Below the pieces are notes generated by a model that saw only the letters and a program-made list of their open reading frames with translations, made no database searches and was not told the DNA's origin. Positions 26,846-35,900 of a stretch of 64,000 nt of DNA are shown piece after piece. The DNA lies in contig CAYUSU010000001.1 in the NCBI GenBank assembly GCA_964447525.1, forward strand, positions 1 to 64,000. The letters run 5' to 3'. Every line of letters starts with the position of its first letter. Within the stretch, counting starts at the first letter, position 1. This DNA is from JAFGDH01 sp964447525. GTDB taxonomy: Archaea > Aenigmatarchaeota > Aenigmatarchaeia > QMZP01 > QMZT01. A program made the position numbers and the translations under genes.

Positions 26846-28567
26846 CTATGGTCCCACACCGCTTAGTCGATAACAGGTTTGTTTGATAAGTTCGTTCAAT
26901 TCGGCAACCTGCGGACCGAAATAATCTCCGAATGTTTTATTTATTCTTTCCCTAACAGTGTTCTCATAAGGTCCGGGTTTCAAAAAATAATTTCTCATGG
27001 GCATGAACATCCCCTTTAGCCATCCTCCTGTTTTGACGGTTTTCTTTTTGAATTTGAATAATGATTCCAGTCTTTTGACCGATTCCTCTTCCTTTTTGAA
27101 TTCCTCGTCGATACTCTTCAAAAATCTTTTCTCTACCTTGCTCAAACCTATTAATTCTTCGACTTCCCGGTCGAATGCCTTCTCCTTCGCGGCCATTTCC
27201 ATGTGGAAAAGAAGCATGACGTTCTTGGACAAGATGAACGGATAAATGTGGAAATACTGGTCCTCCATCACCATGGGACCACTGGAACCTTTCTTATATT
27301 GGCACTCGTAATCTATGTCCACGAAAGCATAGTAAGCGAACCTCTCGTCGTAACAAGGACCGGGATGCGCTGACAGGATCTCGCCTTTCTTTTTTCTCGC
27401 TCCGGTCATCTGGAGCCCTTTTATGAAATCCCTTACGATTATGTAGTAAGGATTTATCCCTTCTTCCTTCTCCCTTTTATTCTTGTCTGCTTTGTCATGA
27501 TAAATCCGGATTTTGTATTTCTTTTCCAGTGTCTTGCATTTATTCTTCACCCAGTTGTCATATGGATCTAGCTCGTAACCCTGACCCTGTAATATTATGG
27601 GCTTAGCCATCTCTTCCGGCATGATCGGCTTGAACATCCAGAGCTTTGCGTAAACGTAGCCCTGCGGGGTGTTGGCAAAGACAAGAGGATTGGTGAGATT
27701 TGCCGAAGGGCCTGCCCCTCCAAAAGGGCTTACTTCTATCTCCTCCTGCTCCCTTATTTGTTTGTAAAGGGACACTATGGGTTTTAACCATTCCCTGTAT
27801 TGGTCTATTGACTTTTCCCTTGACTGGAGGAGATTGCGGATTCTTGCATATCTTTCTTTCACGTCCGGGAAGAACAGTTTCTTCCATTCCTTGTACAATT
27901 CGTTCTTCGTTCGGAGCACGACGGCTTCCGCTTTCGTGACCTTCATCTCCTTCATTATGTCTTCCGGACTATCGAGATTTGTCAGCATCCTTATGAAGTC
28001 TGAAATTATGGTAGGCCATCTTTTTGCCATGGTTATCATTGAATATCCTTCGCCTGTGTAGGCGTCTACCCTGTCCAAAAAAAGGGAACGAAGCACATGT
28101 TCATCGTTTTCCTGTTCCGCTTTCTTGAAGAAATCCAGAATGTCCCTGTACTTTCTCAGGTCATGTTTGAGAAGTTCATAATCAGCGACGGCCTGAGCAG
28201 CGCTTGCCATTCCTGATTTTATTTTGCCTTCCATCCTTTCTTTTTGTGACATTAAGGGAACGAATGCCGGCGGTGCGGCAGGCGTGACCGCGATGAATTC
28301 ATCTGCTTTGTAAACGTTCCAGTGCCACTTCGCTGAACGATAAAGCCATACATTATAAATTATCTCGGACTGCCCTTCCAGCGTGACTGGGTTCAGTGTG
28401 GTTCTCTGATCGATTAGTGCAGGCGAAACCACAGCTTCCCCGAGCAGACCCTTTTTATCTCTCGCTTCGCTCAGAATTTCATCAACAAGCATTCCGGATG
28501 GAACTTCTATTTCCTTTTCCTTCTTCATTAGTCCGAGATCAATTGCGATATCATTAATTATTCCCAT
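26846..28567 (-). CDS. Unknown 573-aa cytoplasmic protein paired with the TIM-barrel gene
   Basis: No family was recognised. The protein lacks a signal peptide or membrane helices. It is mixed alpha/beta, with long charged helices (about 165-270 and 480-520) and an aromatic-rich middle section (about 290-470) containing HPGPCYDERFAYYAF and EDQYFHIYPF. It begins the operon that continues without spacing into the 603-aa TIM-barrel gene. A start near an AGGTTATT ribosome binding site supports the ATG at 28567. The strict pairing suggests a two-component complex; no enzymatic motif is visible. Confidence 0.6.
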   Translation of the reverse strand: MGIINDIAIDLGLMKKEKEIEVPSGMLVDEILSEARDKKGLLGEAVVSPALIDQRTTLNPVTLEGQSEIIYNVWLYRSAKWHWNVYKADEFIAVTPAAPPAFVPLMSQKERMEGKIKSGMASAAQAVADYELLKHDLRKYRDILDFFKKAEQENDEHVLRSLFLDRVDAYTGEGYSMITMAKRWPTIISDFIRMLTNLDSPEDIMKEMKVTKAEAVVLRTKNELYKEWKKLFFPDVKERYARIRNLLQSREKSIDQYREWLKPIVSLYKQIREQEEIEVSPFGGAGPSANLTNPLVFANTPQGYVYAKLWMFKPIMPEEMAKPIILQGQGYELDPYDNWVKNKCKTLEKKYKIRIYHDKADKNKREKEEGINPYYIIVRDFIKGLQMTGARKKKGEILSAHPGPCYDERFAYYAFVDIDYECQYKKGSSGPMVMEDQYFHIYPFILSKNVMLLFHMEMAAKEKAFDREVEELIGLSKVEKRFLKSIDEEFKKEEESVKRLESLFKFKKKTVKTGGWLKGMFMPMRNYFLKPGPYENTVRERINKTFGDYFGPQVAELNELIKQTCYRLSGVGP

Positions 28568-28614
28568 AATAACCTGTTAATAATTAGTGTAAGACAATTA
28601 AAATTAATTACCCT

Positions 28615-28806
28615 TTATTGTATCATTACGAGGTATATTCCCACTACAAGGAATATAAGGCCCATTATAATGCCGTTAACGGAAAAATTGGGTCCTGACT
28701 GTGGATTCTGGTGCGACTGGATTCCGGGAAAAAACACCGTAAGAAACAGCCCTATCAAAATAAACACGACTCCAATCAGTTTCAATGCAATCCATCCTAA
28801 AACCAT
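28615..28806 (-). CDS. Small two-helix membrane protein
   Basis: A 63-aa protein with two hydrophobic helices (residues 4-28 and 41-61) joined by a short polar loop (SHQNPQSGPNFSVNG). No family was recognised. It lies upstream of, and co-directional with, the unknown 573/603-aa pair and is divergent from the 170/168-aa paralogues, so it may belong to that cluster. Confidence 0.55.
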   Translation of the reverse strand: MVLGWIALKLIGVVFILIGLFLTVFFPGIQSHQNPQSGPNFSVNGIIMGLIFLVVGIYLVMIQ

Positions 28807-28851
28807 ACTAATTTATAGTTAACTTAGAGAAAATATAAATAGTGATGAAAT

Positions 28852-29364
28852 ATGCCCGCCTTTGCCCGAACAAAAATGGTTCTACAGGAAGATTGCTATC
28901 AGGACAAACCTGAAAGACCTATTATGAAGTATGTCGGACCGAACGTCATTAAACTCTATTACAAATCTTTTGAACTTTTGAAGGCGATTTTCCAATGTTC
29001 CGATGCCGACATAGAGGAAGAAAGATTCAATTGGGGTAAGGGTGAAAAGGAGAAGTTCAAAGTCAGATGGTTTGTTCATAAGGATATCGATGCTTATACA
29101 TACCTTTACATAAGGGTTGATGTATCTGGTTCAGGTGACGAAAAGAACGGGAGCGCAAAGATACAGCTTAAACCAGTCATGAGAACTGAATACCCGCAGG
29201 ATACTATATGGCAGCGCTCGCTTTTTTATGAGATGATGAGGATGTTCTGGCACAGGGCTTTCTATCATGAGAAAAGGGAAAGAATCGGAGAGGAGTGCAG
29301 ATCTCTGGTTATCCAGTTCCAGCGACAGATGAATGAATTCTTTAAACAATTAAGGGAAATGTGA
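28852..29364 (+). CDS. Unknown 170-aa protein, first of two paralogues
   Basis: A soluble protein rich in aromatic and basic residues. It shares a pattern with the gene that follows: (Q)(E/D)DC(Y/F) near the N-terminus, a (Y/E)xGP motif, RFxW, VxW, an IxLxP-x2-R segment, then a C-terminal amphipathic helix with aromatic residues and a conserved Cys. The order beta-rich then helical resembles SRPBCC/START-like folds, but this is only suggestive. Translation is coupled to the second paralogue by overlap. Confidence 0.55.
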   Translation: MPAFARTKMVLQEDCYQDKPERPIMKYVGPNVIKLYYKSFELLKAIFQCSDADIEEERFNWGKGEKEKFKVRWFVHKDIDAYTYLYIRVDVSGSGDEKNGSAKIQLKPVMRTEYPQDTIWQRSLFYEMMRMFWHRAFYHEKRERIGEECRSLVIQFQRQMNEFFKQLREM

Positions 29365-29867
29365 CCTGTATGGCTAAGGTAGAGATACAGGATGATTGTT
29401 TTGCGCCAAGGAGAACGAGGTGGGTAGAATATGCTGGACCAGATCCATTCGCTTTCTACCGTGAAGGAAGGAATATACTTCGTCCGGTTTTTGAGATTGG
29501 AACTTCCTCCACAGGCGAGCCCAGATTCATGTGGGACTGGACAGGTGACCCTGTCCAGTTGTATGTTCACTGGCTTGCCAAGAGGAGTTACAGTGCCTTC
29601 ACTACAATGTGGTTCAGTTGCAGGTGCGTCGGTTTCAAGGCTAAATCAAAAAACGAAGGTACATTCCGAATGGAAATAGAACCAACGTTAAGGCACAATA
29701 TAAAGGGAAGCAGACTGGTTATATTTTTCTGGTGGATGTACTGGTATCTTTTCTATAACAGAGCCAGGCAGGGTATGCTCGAAAGGTGCAAGGATCAGGC
29801 TGAAAGATTCATGAACGTAATAAAGACCATGTATCACTTAGGAACTTTCACCGAAGAAACGATATGA
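29361..29867 (+). CDS. Unknown 168-aa protein, second of two paralogues
   Basis: Homologous to the preceding 170-aa protein (shared DC(Y/F), GP, RFxW, VxW and terminal helix pattern). Its C-terminal half is more hydrophobic (LVIFFWWMYWYLFYN), which may be a membrane-associated helix. The GTG at 29361 overlaps the upstream stop as GTGA and follows AAGGGA; the ATG at 29370 is an alternative start. Tandem duplication followed by divergence implies a heteromeric pair. Confidence 0.55.
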   Translation: MTCMAKVEIQDDCFAPRRTRWVEYAGPDPFAFYREGRNILRPVFEIGTSSTGEPRFMWDWTGDPVQLYVHWLAKRSYSAFTTMWFSCRCVGFKAKSKNEGTFRMEIEPTLRHNIKGSRLVIFFWWMYWYLFYNRARQGMLERCKDQAERFMNVIKTMYHLGTFTEETI

Positions 29868-29907
29868 TATATTTTGAAGAACAGCTTCTATCAAACAATG
29901 TAAGCTG

Positions 29908-31704
29908 TCAGTTTTTTGTGTAGTAATATTCGCCTGATTCTTTTTGTTCCCCGTCTTTCTGTGAATCAGGTTTGTTTGCCCTTGCCCTTCCGGTTGACGG
30001 ATCTCTCCTAAAGGTGACACCGAGACTTTTCAGGAACGAGTTCATTCCTTCTTGGATTTCACACGGAGTCCTTCCAAGACCGACGGAACCCGACTTCCCT
30101 TCGAAAACCATTATTCTGTCCGAAACAGAGTCGATGACCTGAAGATCATGATCTATAACGAATGCAGAAACTCCATGTTCTTCGATGTGTGAACGAATAA
30201 TTTTGCAGACACTGAGCCGCTGTTCTACATCCAAGAAAGCGGATGGCTCATCCATGAGAATTATGTCATGTTCCTTTCCCAATGAAGTGGCTATGAACAC
30301 CGCCTGCAGTTCACCCCCTGAAAGATTCTTCATTTTTTTATCGAGATTTCTCGTTATACCGATAGATTCCAGAAGCCTTTTAAATTCCGAATCCATGCAG
30401 GTTTTACCGGATTTTTTTTCGAGATAATCCTTCACCATCATTTCATTTTCTTTTTTCTTTATAACCAGTCTTTGCGGTTTGTAAGATATCTTGAGACCTT
30501 CCAATGATTTCCCTTTATCCGGTTCCAGCTCACCGACCATCATCTTTATGAAGGTGGTCTTTCCTATGCTGTTTGGACCAAGTATTCCTATTATTTCACT
30601 CCGATAAATTTCGCCTGCCTCCGTTCGCATTTCGAAACCATCGAATTTTTTAGAGAATTCCGTGAAATCCAGAAATTTCTGGTTTTTAACCGAAAGTTGC
30701 GGTCTGTTGCTGAATGTTATAGGTTTTTCACGGAAGCGAACGTTCTCTTCCTTTATGTAACCTTCCAGATAAGTGTTTATTCCCACCCTCACACCAGCCG
30801 GTTTGGAAACGACACCGAAAACGCCGGGCTTTCCGTATAGGATGTGAACGTCATCGCTTAGATAATCCAGTATCGCAAGATCATGTTCAACCACCATTAT
30901 CATGGATTTTTCGGAAAGAGAACGGATTACCCTTGCGACCAGAAGTCTCTGTTTGACATCGAGATAAGACGATGGTTCGTCGAAAAAATACAGATCGGAG
31001 TCCTTGGAAAGAACGGCGATTATCGCGAGAAGTTGCAGTTCACCACCGGAAAGGTCTGATACGTTTTTATTGAGCATCTTCGTTATCTCAAATTTTTCAG
31101 CCAGTTTCAGGATCTTGTTTTCGTTGCTGGTTTTCTCCAGCAGTTTTTGAACATTTCCTGACCATGTATTGGGTATCAGGTCTACGTGTTGCGGTTTATA
31201 TCCAACAGTTATTCCACCCTCTTTAAGAGTTTCGAGATATCTTTGCAATTCTGTTCCTTTGAATTTTTCAATGAATGTGTCCCAATTGAACTTCTTTCCA
31301 GGTATTCCAGTATTTGGTTGGATGTCCCCTGAAAGGACGTTAAGGACCGTCGTTTTCCCGACACCGTTAGGACCGATGAGGCCGACGACCATGTTTTTCC
31401 TTGGTATGGGAAGCCGGAATAACGCAAAACCGTTCCTTCCATATCTGTGGACGGGGTTCTCTTCCAGCTCCTTCGGAAGGTTGACGACGGAAAGCGCGTG
31501 GAATCCCATTTTATCGCATTTCTTTATGCATAAAAGGCACCCTATGCACAGTTCCTCGTTTATTACAGGGAAAACTCCTCCTTCCTCTATGTAGATGCAT
31601 TCTTCCCCGCTCCTGTTAACAGGACACGCTTTCTGGCAGTGATATCCACACTTAACGTTCCTGCAGAGTTCCTTGTCGATCACAGCTATCCTTTTTTTCC
31701 CCAT
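29908..31704 (-). CDS. rli1: ABCE1/Rli1 ribosome-recycling ATPase
   Basis: ABCE1 splits the 70S ribosome after termination. The 598-aa protein has the N-terminal iron-sulfur domain with two cluster-binding Cys sets (CRNVKCGYHCQKACP and CIGCLLCIKKC). Two ABC domains follow, with Walker A motifs GPNGVGKTT and GPNSIGKTT, both LSGGE signatures, and hinge segments. Full length and all motifs indicate function. The C-terminal 30 residues (KPDSQKDGEQKESG-type) are an acidic, Lys-rich tail unlike most ABCE1. It is last of a minus-strand run with VanZ-like, thioredoxin-like and VWA genes, probably unrelated in function. Confidence 0.96.
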   Translation of the reverse strand: MGKKRIAVIDKELCRNVKCGYHCQKACPVNRSGEECIYIEEGGVFPVINEELCIGCLLCIKKCDKMGFHALSVVNLPKELEENPVHRYGRNGFALFRLPIPRKNMVVGLIGPNGVGKTTVLNVLSGDIQPNTGIPGKKFNWDTFIEKFKGTELQRYLETLKEGGITVGYKPQHVDLIPNTWSGNVQKLLEKTSNENKILKLAEKFEITKMLNKNVSDLSGGELQLLAIIAVLSKDSDLYFFDEPSSYLDVKQRLLVARVIRSLSEKSMIMVVEHDLAILDYLSDDVHILYGKPGVFGVVSKPAGVRVGINTYLEGYIKEENVRFREKPITFSNRPQLSVKNQKFLDFTEFSKKFDGFEMRTEAGEIYRSEIIGILGPNSIGKTTFIKMMVGELEPDKGKSLEGLKISYKPQRLVIKKKENEMMVKDYLEKKSGKTCMDSEFKRLLESIGITRNLDKKMKNLSGGELQAVFIATSLGKEHDIILMDEPSAFLDVEQRLSVCKIIRSHIEEHGVSAFVIDHDLQVIDSVSDRIMVFEGKSGSVGLGRTPCEIQEGMNSFLKSLGVTFRRDPSTGRARANKPDSQKDGEQKESGEYYYTKN

Positions 31705-31716
31705 AATACCGCCGAA

Positions 31717-32130
31717 TTAATTGTTTTTGAAACGTGTTAATAAATTCTTGTTCGGCCAGAGTTTAAAATCAATGCTTTTCAGAGAAATCCATGAACCAAC
31801 CATCGCGCCGGCGGTATCCACCAAAACATCGATGATGTCCATCACCCTGGTGGGAACGAATAACTGGATAGTCTCGCATAACGTTCCTACGAAGAATCCG
31901 GCCAGTATAGGGAGCAATAATATTTTTCTCTTTCCATGCCCGAGATTGATCATCAATCTGCTGAATATGAACGCGTAGACGAGATAAGCGATGAAATGTT
32001 CCACATCACCGCCCCGCATGAAGTCCGTTTCTACCGTAGCGAATGACGGAATGAAAGAGAACCATAACAATACTATAGTTTCTGCCAAAAACAGCGCGAG
32101 ATAAATATAGAATTTGAAGTTCTTCCCCAT
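31717..32130 (-). CDS. VanZ-like membrane protein
   Basis: A 137-aa protein with four transmembrane helices. It carries the family pattern (VEHFIAYLVYAF, ILLLPILAGFFVGTLCETIQLFVPTRVMDIIDVLVDTAGA in parts). VanZ-like proteins are small membrane proteins of unclear function, associated with glycopeptide resistance in bacteria but common in archaea. A clear AAAAGGAT ribosome binding site precedes the ATG. ABCE1 follows 12 bases downstream. Confidence 0.85.
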   Translation of the reverse strand: MGKNFKFYIYLALFLAETIVLLWFSFIPSFATVETDFMRGGDVEHFIAYLVYAFIFSRLMINLGHGKRKILLLPILAGFFVGTLCETIQLFVPTRVMDIIDVLVDTAGAMVGSWISLKSIDFKLWPNKNLLTRFKNN

Positions 32131-32163
32131 ATCCTTTTCTTGATCGGTGTGGTTAAAAAAAGT

Positions 32164-32901
32164 TTACTTCTTCCCTTTCCTGCGTTTCCTCTTCTTCGCG
32201 ATCACCAATGAGATGACCACAATTATAATAATTATTATCACTGCTATGATCATGTAGTCTTCGATATCCTGAGGGTTTGTTATGCTTTCAACAACGTTAT
32301 TGATATCATCCATACCAATTACTGGTATACCTTCGTTTTCTTCTTGGTTATCTCCCTCCGGAATTGCGTTATCCTCCTCTTCGTTACCCTGTGGTATTTC
32401 TCCGACCTGATCACCAGCGATAACCGCAGGTTCTCCCGGAAGATCTGATCCTTCTCCTACATCGGATGGAGGGCTCGATGTTCCGTCGACCATCGGGCAT
32501 TCATTCCCGTCCTGTGAGGTGAAATATATTATCCTCTTTTCGAGGCCCGCATGTATATCGTCCATGCTGATAAAGAAATCGTATTTTCCGAAAAGAATGG
32601 CTGGAATGTATCTGTAAATTCCGTATTTCTGCCGGTACTGATCGAATACCTGCTCATTCCCCTGAACGTCGAGATCGTATGTTATTACCATCGTGTTGTT
32701 GTATATTTGTGTCATGTTCTGGATGAATTCATCTATGGTCAGGCAGTTGAGACAGTTCTGTTCGGTGAAATGAATAAAGCATACGTCATTCGTCTCTTGT
32801 GACATAATTCCTGGTGCAATTAAAAGAAAAAATAATATTGGAATCATTACCAAAATCCATTTCATACTTAATTTTTTATTTGGTTTGATATTTATCCCCA
32901 T
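32164..32901 (-). CDS. Membrane-anchored extracytoplasmic thioredoxin-like protein
   Basis: The 245-aa protein has an N-terminal signal or anchor helix (about residues 14-32) and a thioredoxin-like domain with a CLNC active-site-like pair in EQNCLNCLTIDEF, then an Asp/Glu/Pro-rich linker (about 150-205). A C-terminal transmembrane helix is followed by a basic tail (KKRKRRKGKK). The cis-Pro loop appears as YIPAILFG. It is probably an archaeal surface disulfide oxidoreductase. The ATG at 32901 overlaps the VWA-gene stop; an in-frame ATG at 32865 is an alternative. Coupling suggests it may fold the Cys-containing VWA protein. Confidence 0.65.
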   Translation of the reverse strand: MGINIKPNKKLSMKWILVMIPILFFLLIAPGIMSQETNDVCFIHFTEQNCLNCLTIDEFIQNMTQIYNNTMVITYDLDVQGNEQVFDQYRQKYGIYRYIPAILFGKYDFFISMDDIHAGLEKRIIYFTSQDGNECPMVDGTSSPPSDVGEGSDLPGEPAVIAGDQVGEIPQGNEEEDNAIPEGDNQEENEGIPVIGMDDINNVVESITNPQDIEDYMIIAVIIIIIIVVISLVIAKKRKRRKGKK

Positions 32902-35900
32902 ATCCTTATCTCCAGTTCAGAAGGTCCCCATAGCGACGGTATCTGTGATATGTATTCCGAAACGAAGCTGACTTCATGAGTGATTTCCAGATCTATCGGA
33001 TTGGACTGGTTCACTGCATCGTATGGATCAACAACGGTTCCTGATCCGTACGTGTCCGGATTTTGATCGTTAATGAAATCCAGCATGTCCATGAGTCTCA
33101 TGAACGCATCGTCTATGCTGTCATTCTGCGGGTCAAAAACGTCCGAAGGATAAGGACCAATCTGAACACTGGTTGATCCGTCCGGTGAGTTGTCGCCGTT
33201 GTTGTCGTAATAAATGGTGACCGTCGATCCTTTAAGTTTATGAAAAACATCGCTGTATCCCTGTAACCCTATCCCGGTTATTCCCAGTGTATATATTACG
33301 CGGGAATCCGGTGATCCTCCCGTCCCGTTTGTCGGGCCGAGACCTGTTCCTATCCGGACAGAATTGTTCCCTCCGGGTGTTAGGAGATTTACCGGTATGT
33401 TAATGATGTATGGATCTCCTATGTCCTCGTAATTCCCTGAAAAATTCCCGAGCCAGTAAACGTTGGTCCAGTTCTGGTTGGGCGTGTTGGAAGAATTGAT
33501 CCATAATCTGTCTGCCCAGTAATATGAAGAATACGCAGTGATCTTTGAATCCAAAATTCTGGTATTGTTCTGTATGAAGAACCATCCTTCCTTGGTGCCA
33601 GTGGCATTATCGGTTATTGTCGCGTTTCCGGTCGAGTTTTCCAGCCTTGTGGATTCATACGTAAGCGTTATCTCTCCGTAACTCAATGGTTCCGAGATTG
33701 GAGTGTATTCATACGAAATGTAAGAATCCGGGTATAGCGTATTGTTGGTTTCGACATCTCCGGTTATAACGACGGCCTGTGCCTTGAATGCTATTTCCAG
33801 AATGTCCTTGGCTATCTTCTCGTAAATCTCGACAAGCTCGTCTGAATCATCACTGACATAGAAATTAGAACAATTATCACAGCATGCTATATCCCTAAGA
33901 GTGTCTGTGTCGGCACCTGATCCGAATGCGACGGAATATATACTTATGTTGTACTTGTTGTGCGCTTCGCATGCCTTGTCTATCGCTTCCTGAGAAGGTG
34001 TGGAGGCTCCGTCCTGACAGTTATTACAATCCCCTATCCTCGTGTTGGCGTGCCCGTCGCTCATAACTAACATCGCCTTGAAACGGTCGTAAGGGAAGGA
34101 TTCGTTGCTCTCCGTAGTTGTTATCATAACGTTCCGGAAAGACCAATAATTATCGCTTCCAGGTCTTTTGCAGCCGCCGTCTATGCTTGTCCCGGCGTCT
34201 TCCATAGTTCCTGCAGTGAACGTGATGTTGTTTCCCCCTTCGTTCAGCCAGAATGTCGGGAGATCGAAAGTTACGTTCTGCCAGATATTCGTCCCATTCC
34301 ATTCCTGATGCCTTATCCTGCCAACAAAATAATCGTTCAGATATACGCAGTTATAATAATACGGATCCACGTTGTTTGCCTCGAACACGATTCTCGCTGC
34401 TTTCAGTCTGGAAGTGTTTATTTCCATGTCCATGGTTACGTTTATCATATAATTGGTTGGTGGAGCGTAGTATGACGAATTCGTTAACCCGATAGAGATG
34501 TCATCGAATCTGAAATATCCCCATTCCGAGCTTTCAGTCCCGAGAATTTTCCCACCTATATCAAGATAATAAAGTCCCGGACCTTCGATCCATTGCGTAA
34601 GATTCTGGTAGAAATTACCGGAGAAATCGTCATCCGGATTGTCCCTCGTATCTATCTCTTCGTCCCCGTCAGATCCGTCATCTCCTGTGTCAAGATCACT
34701 TCCAAGATAATGATAACCCGAAGTTGGTGAATACCATCGTCCCTTTATCCAGACCTGATCAGAACCCTCAAATGGATTATCGTTCCCATCCCATTCGTAG
34801 TCCATCGAAAAATATACCCAATCCCCTGCCAAAATGCTTGAATAAACATCATCTGTTATGTTGACTTCGATTCCGTACGCCCCGGAGCAATCATAATCGG
34901 AGCATCTATTTCTTGAAGGAGAACCAGTTCTCATGTCCAGTTCCAATTTACCTCCGGTCACAGGAGCGTAATCCACGTTGTCGTCCCATCCGTACGGACC
35001 GACACCGTTCTGAAGATCCCAGTCCCATCCGTCATCTCCTGCCCCCGGACCGAATGTAGTGAATGTCCAGTTCAGTCCGCTGGTGAAATCGATCGGGTAC
35101 GGTAGGTCGGTTGCCAGTTCCCACATGTCAATATAGTTCTTGATAAGGAACCCGCCGGGATAATTGATATATGTTTCCTGATTATCGGAAAACTCGGTCA
35201 CATTTCTGGTAAGGTTCTGAAGTTCCCACAATGTTATCCTGACGTCCTTGAAGTTCCAGTCGTCATGGCTGCCGCCGATTTCATTGCAGTCAATCGTTGT
35301 CCCTGAAGTAAGGGTTACTGTATTTATTCCCTGATTGAGCCAATCCTGCTTCAAGTCGAATATACAGTCATGATAACCATCGGAATTGTCTTCTGCCGGA
35401 TAGCACATCCTGCCAAGGTATCTACCGTTCAGATAAACACAATTTTTGTAATTCTTGTTGCCGGCGTCAATATCCCTTCCGAACACACTGAGCCTCGCCT
35501 TTACGATTTTCTGTTGATCGAAAGTTATGTTAACATTCACATCGGCGGATCTCGGCTTCCCACCATAATCATCGCCAATATCATACCAAGTCGTATTCAC
35601 TTCTGATGTCATGTTGGTTCCGTGTAGTGTTTGTGTTTCCATCACAAGTTTAGTGGCGGATTCAACTCCGCAGGAAACGCATGTCCATCCGCACCATTCG
35701 TTTGCGTAATCGTCTATTCTTGTCCTCAGGGATTCGTTGTCGTCGGTCATATCTCTGAAAGAGCAGACAGGACTCGCTCTTTTTCCGTAACCTATCATAC
35801 CCACCCTGTTTCCGGTCGTATTCAGTATGGCGTCAAGGAATGCTTTGTTTGATTTCTGGACTATCTTATATCTCCTTTCGTGACAGTCACCCCAAGGATC

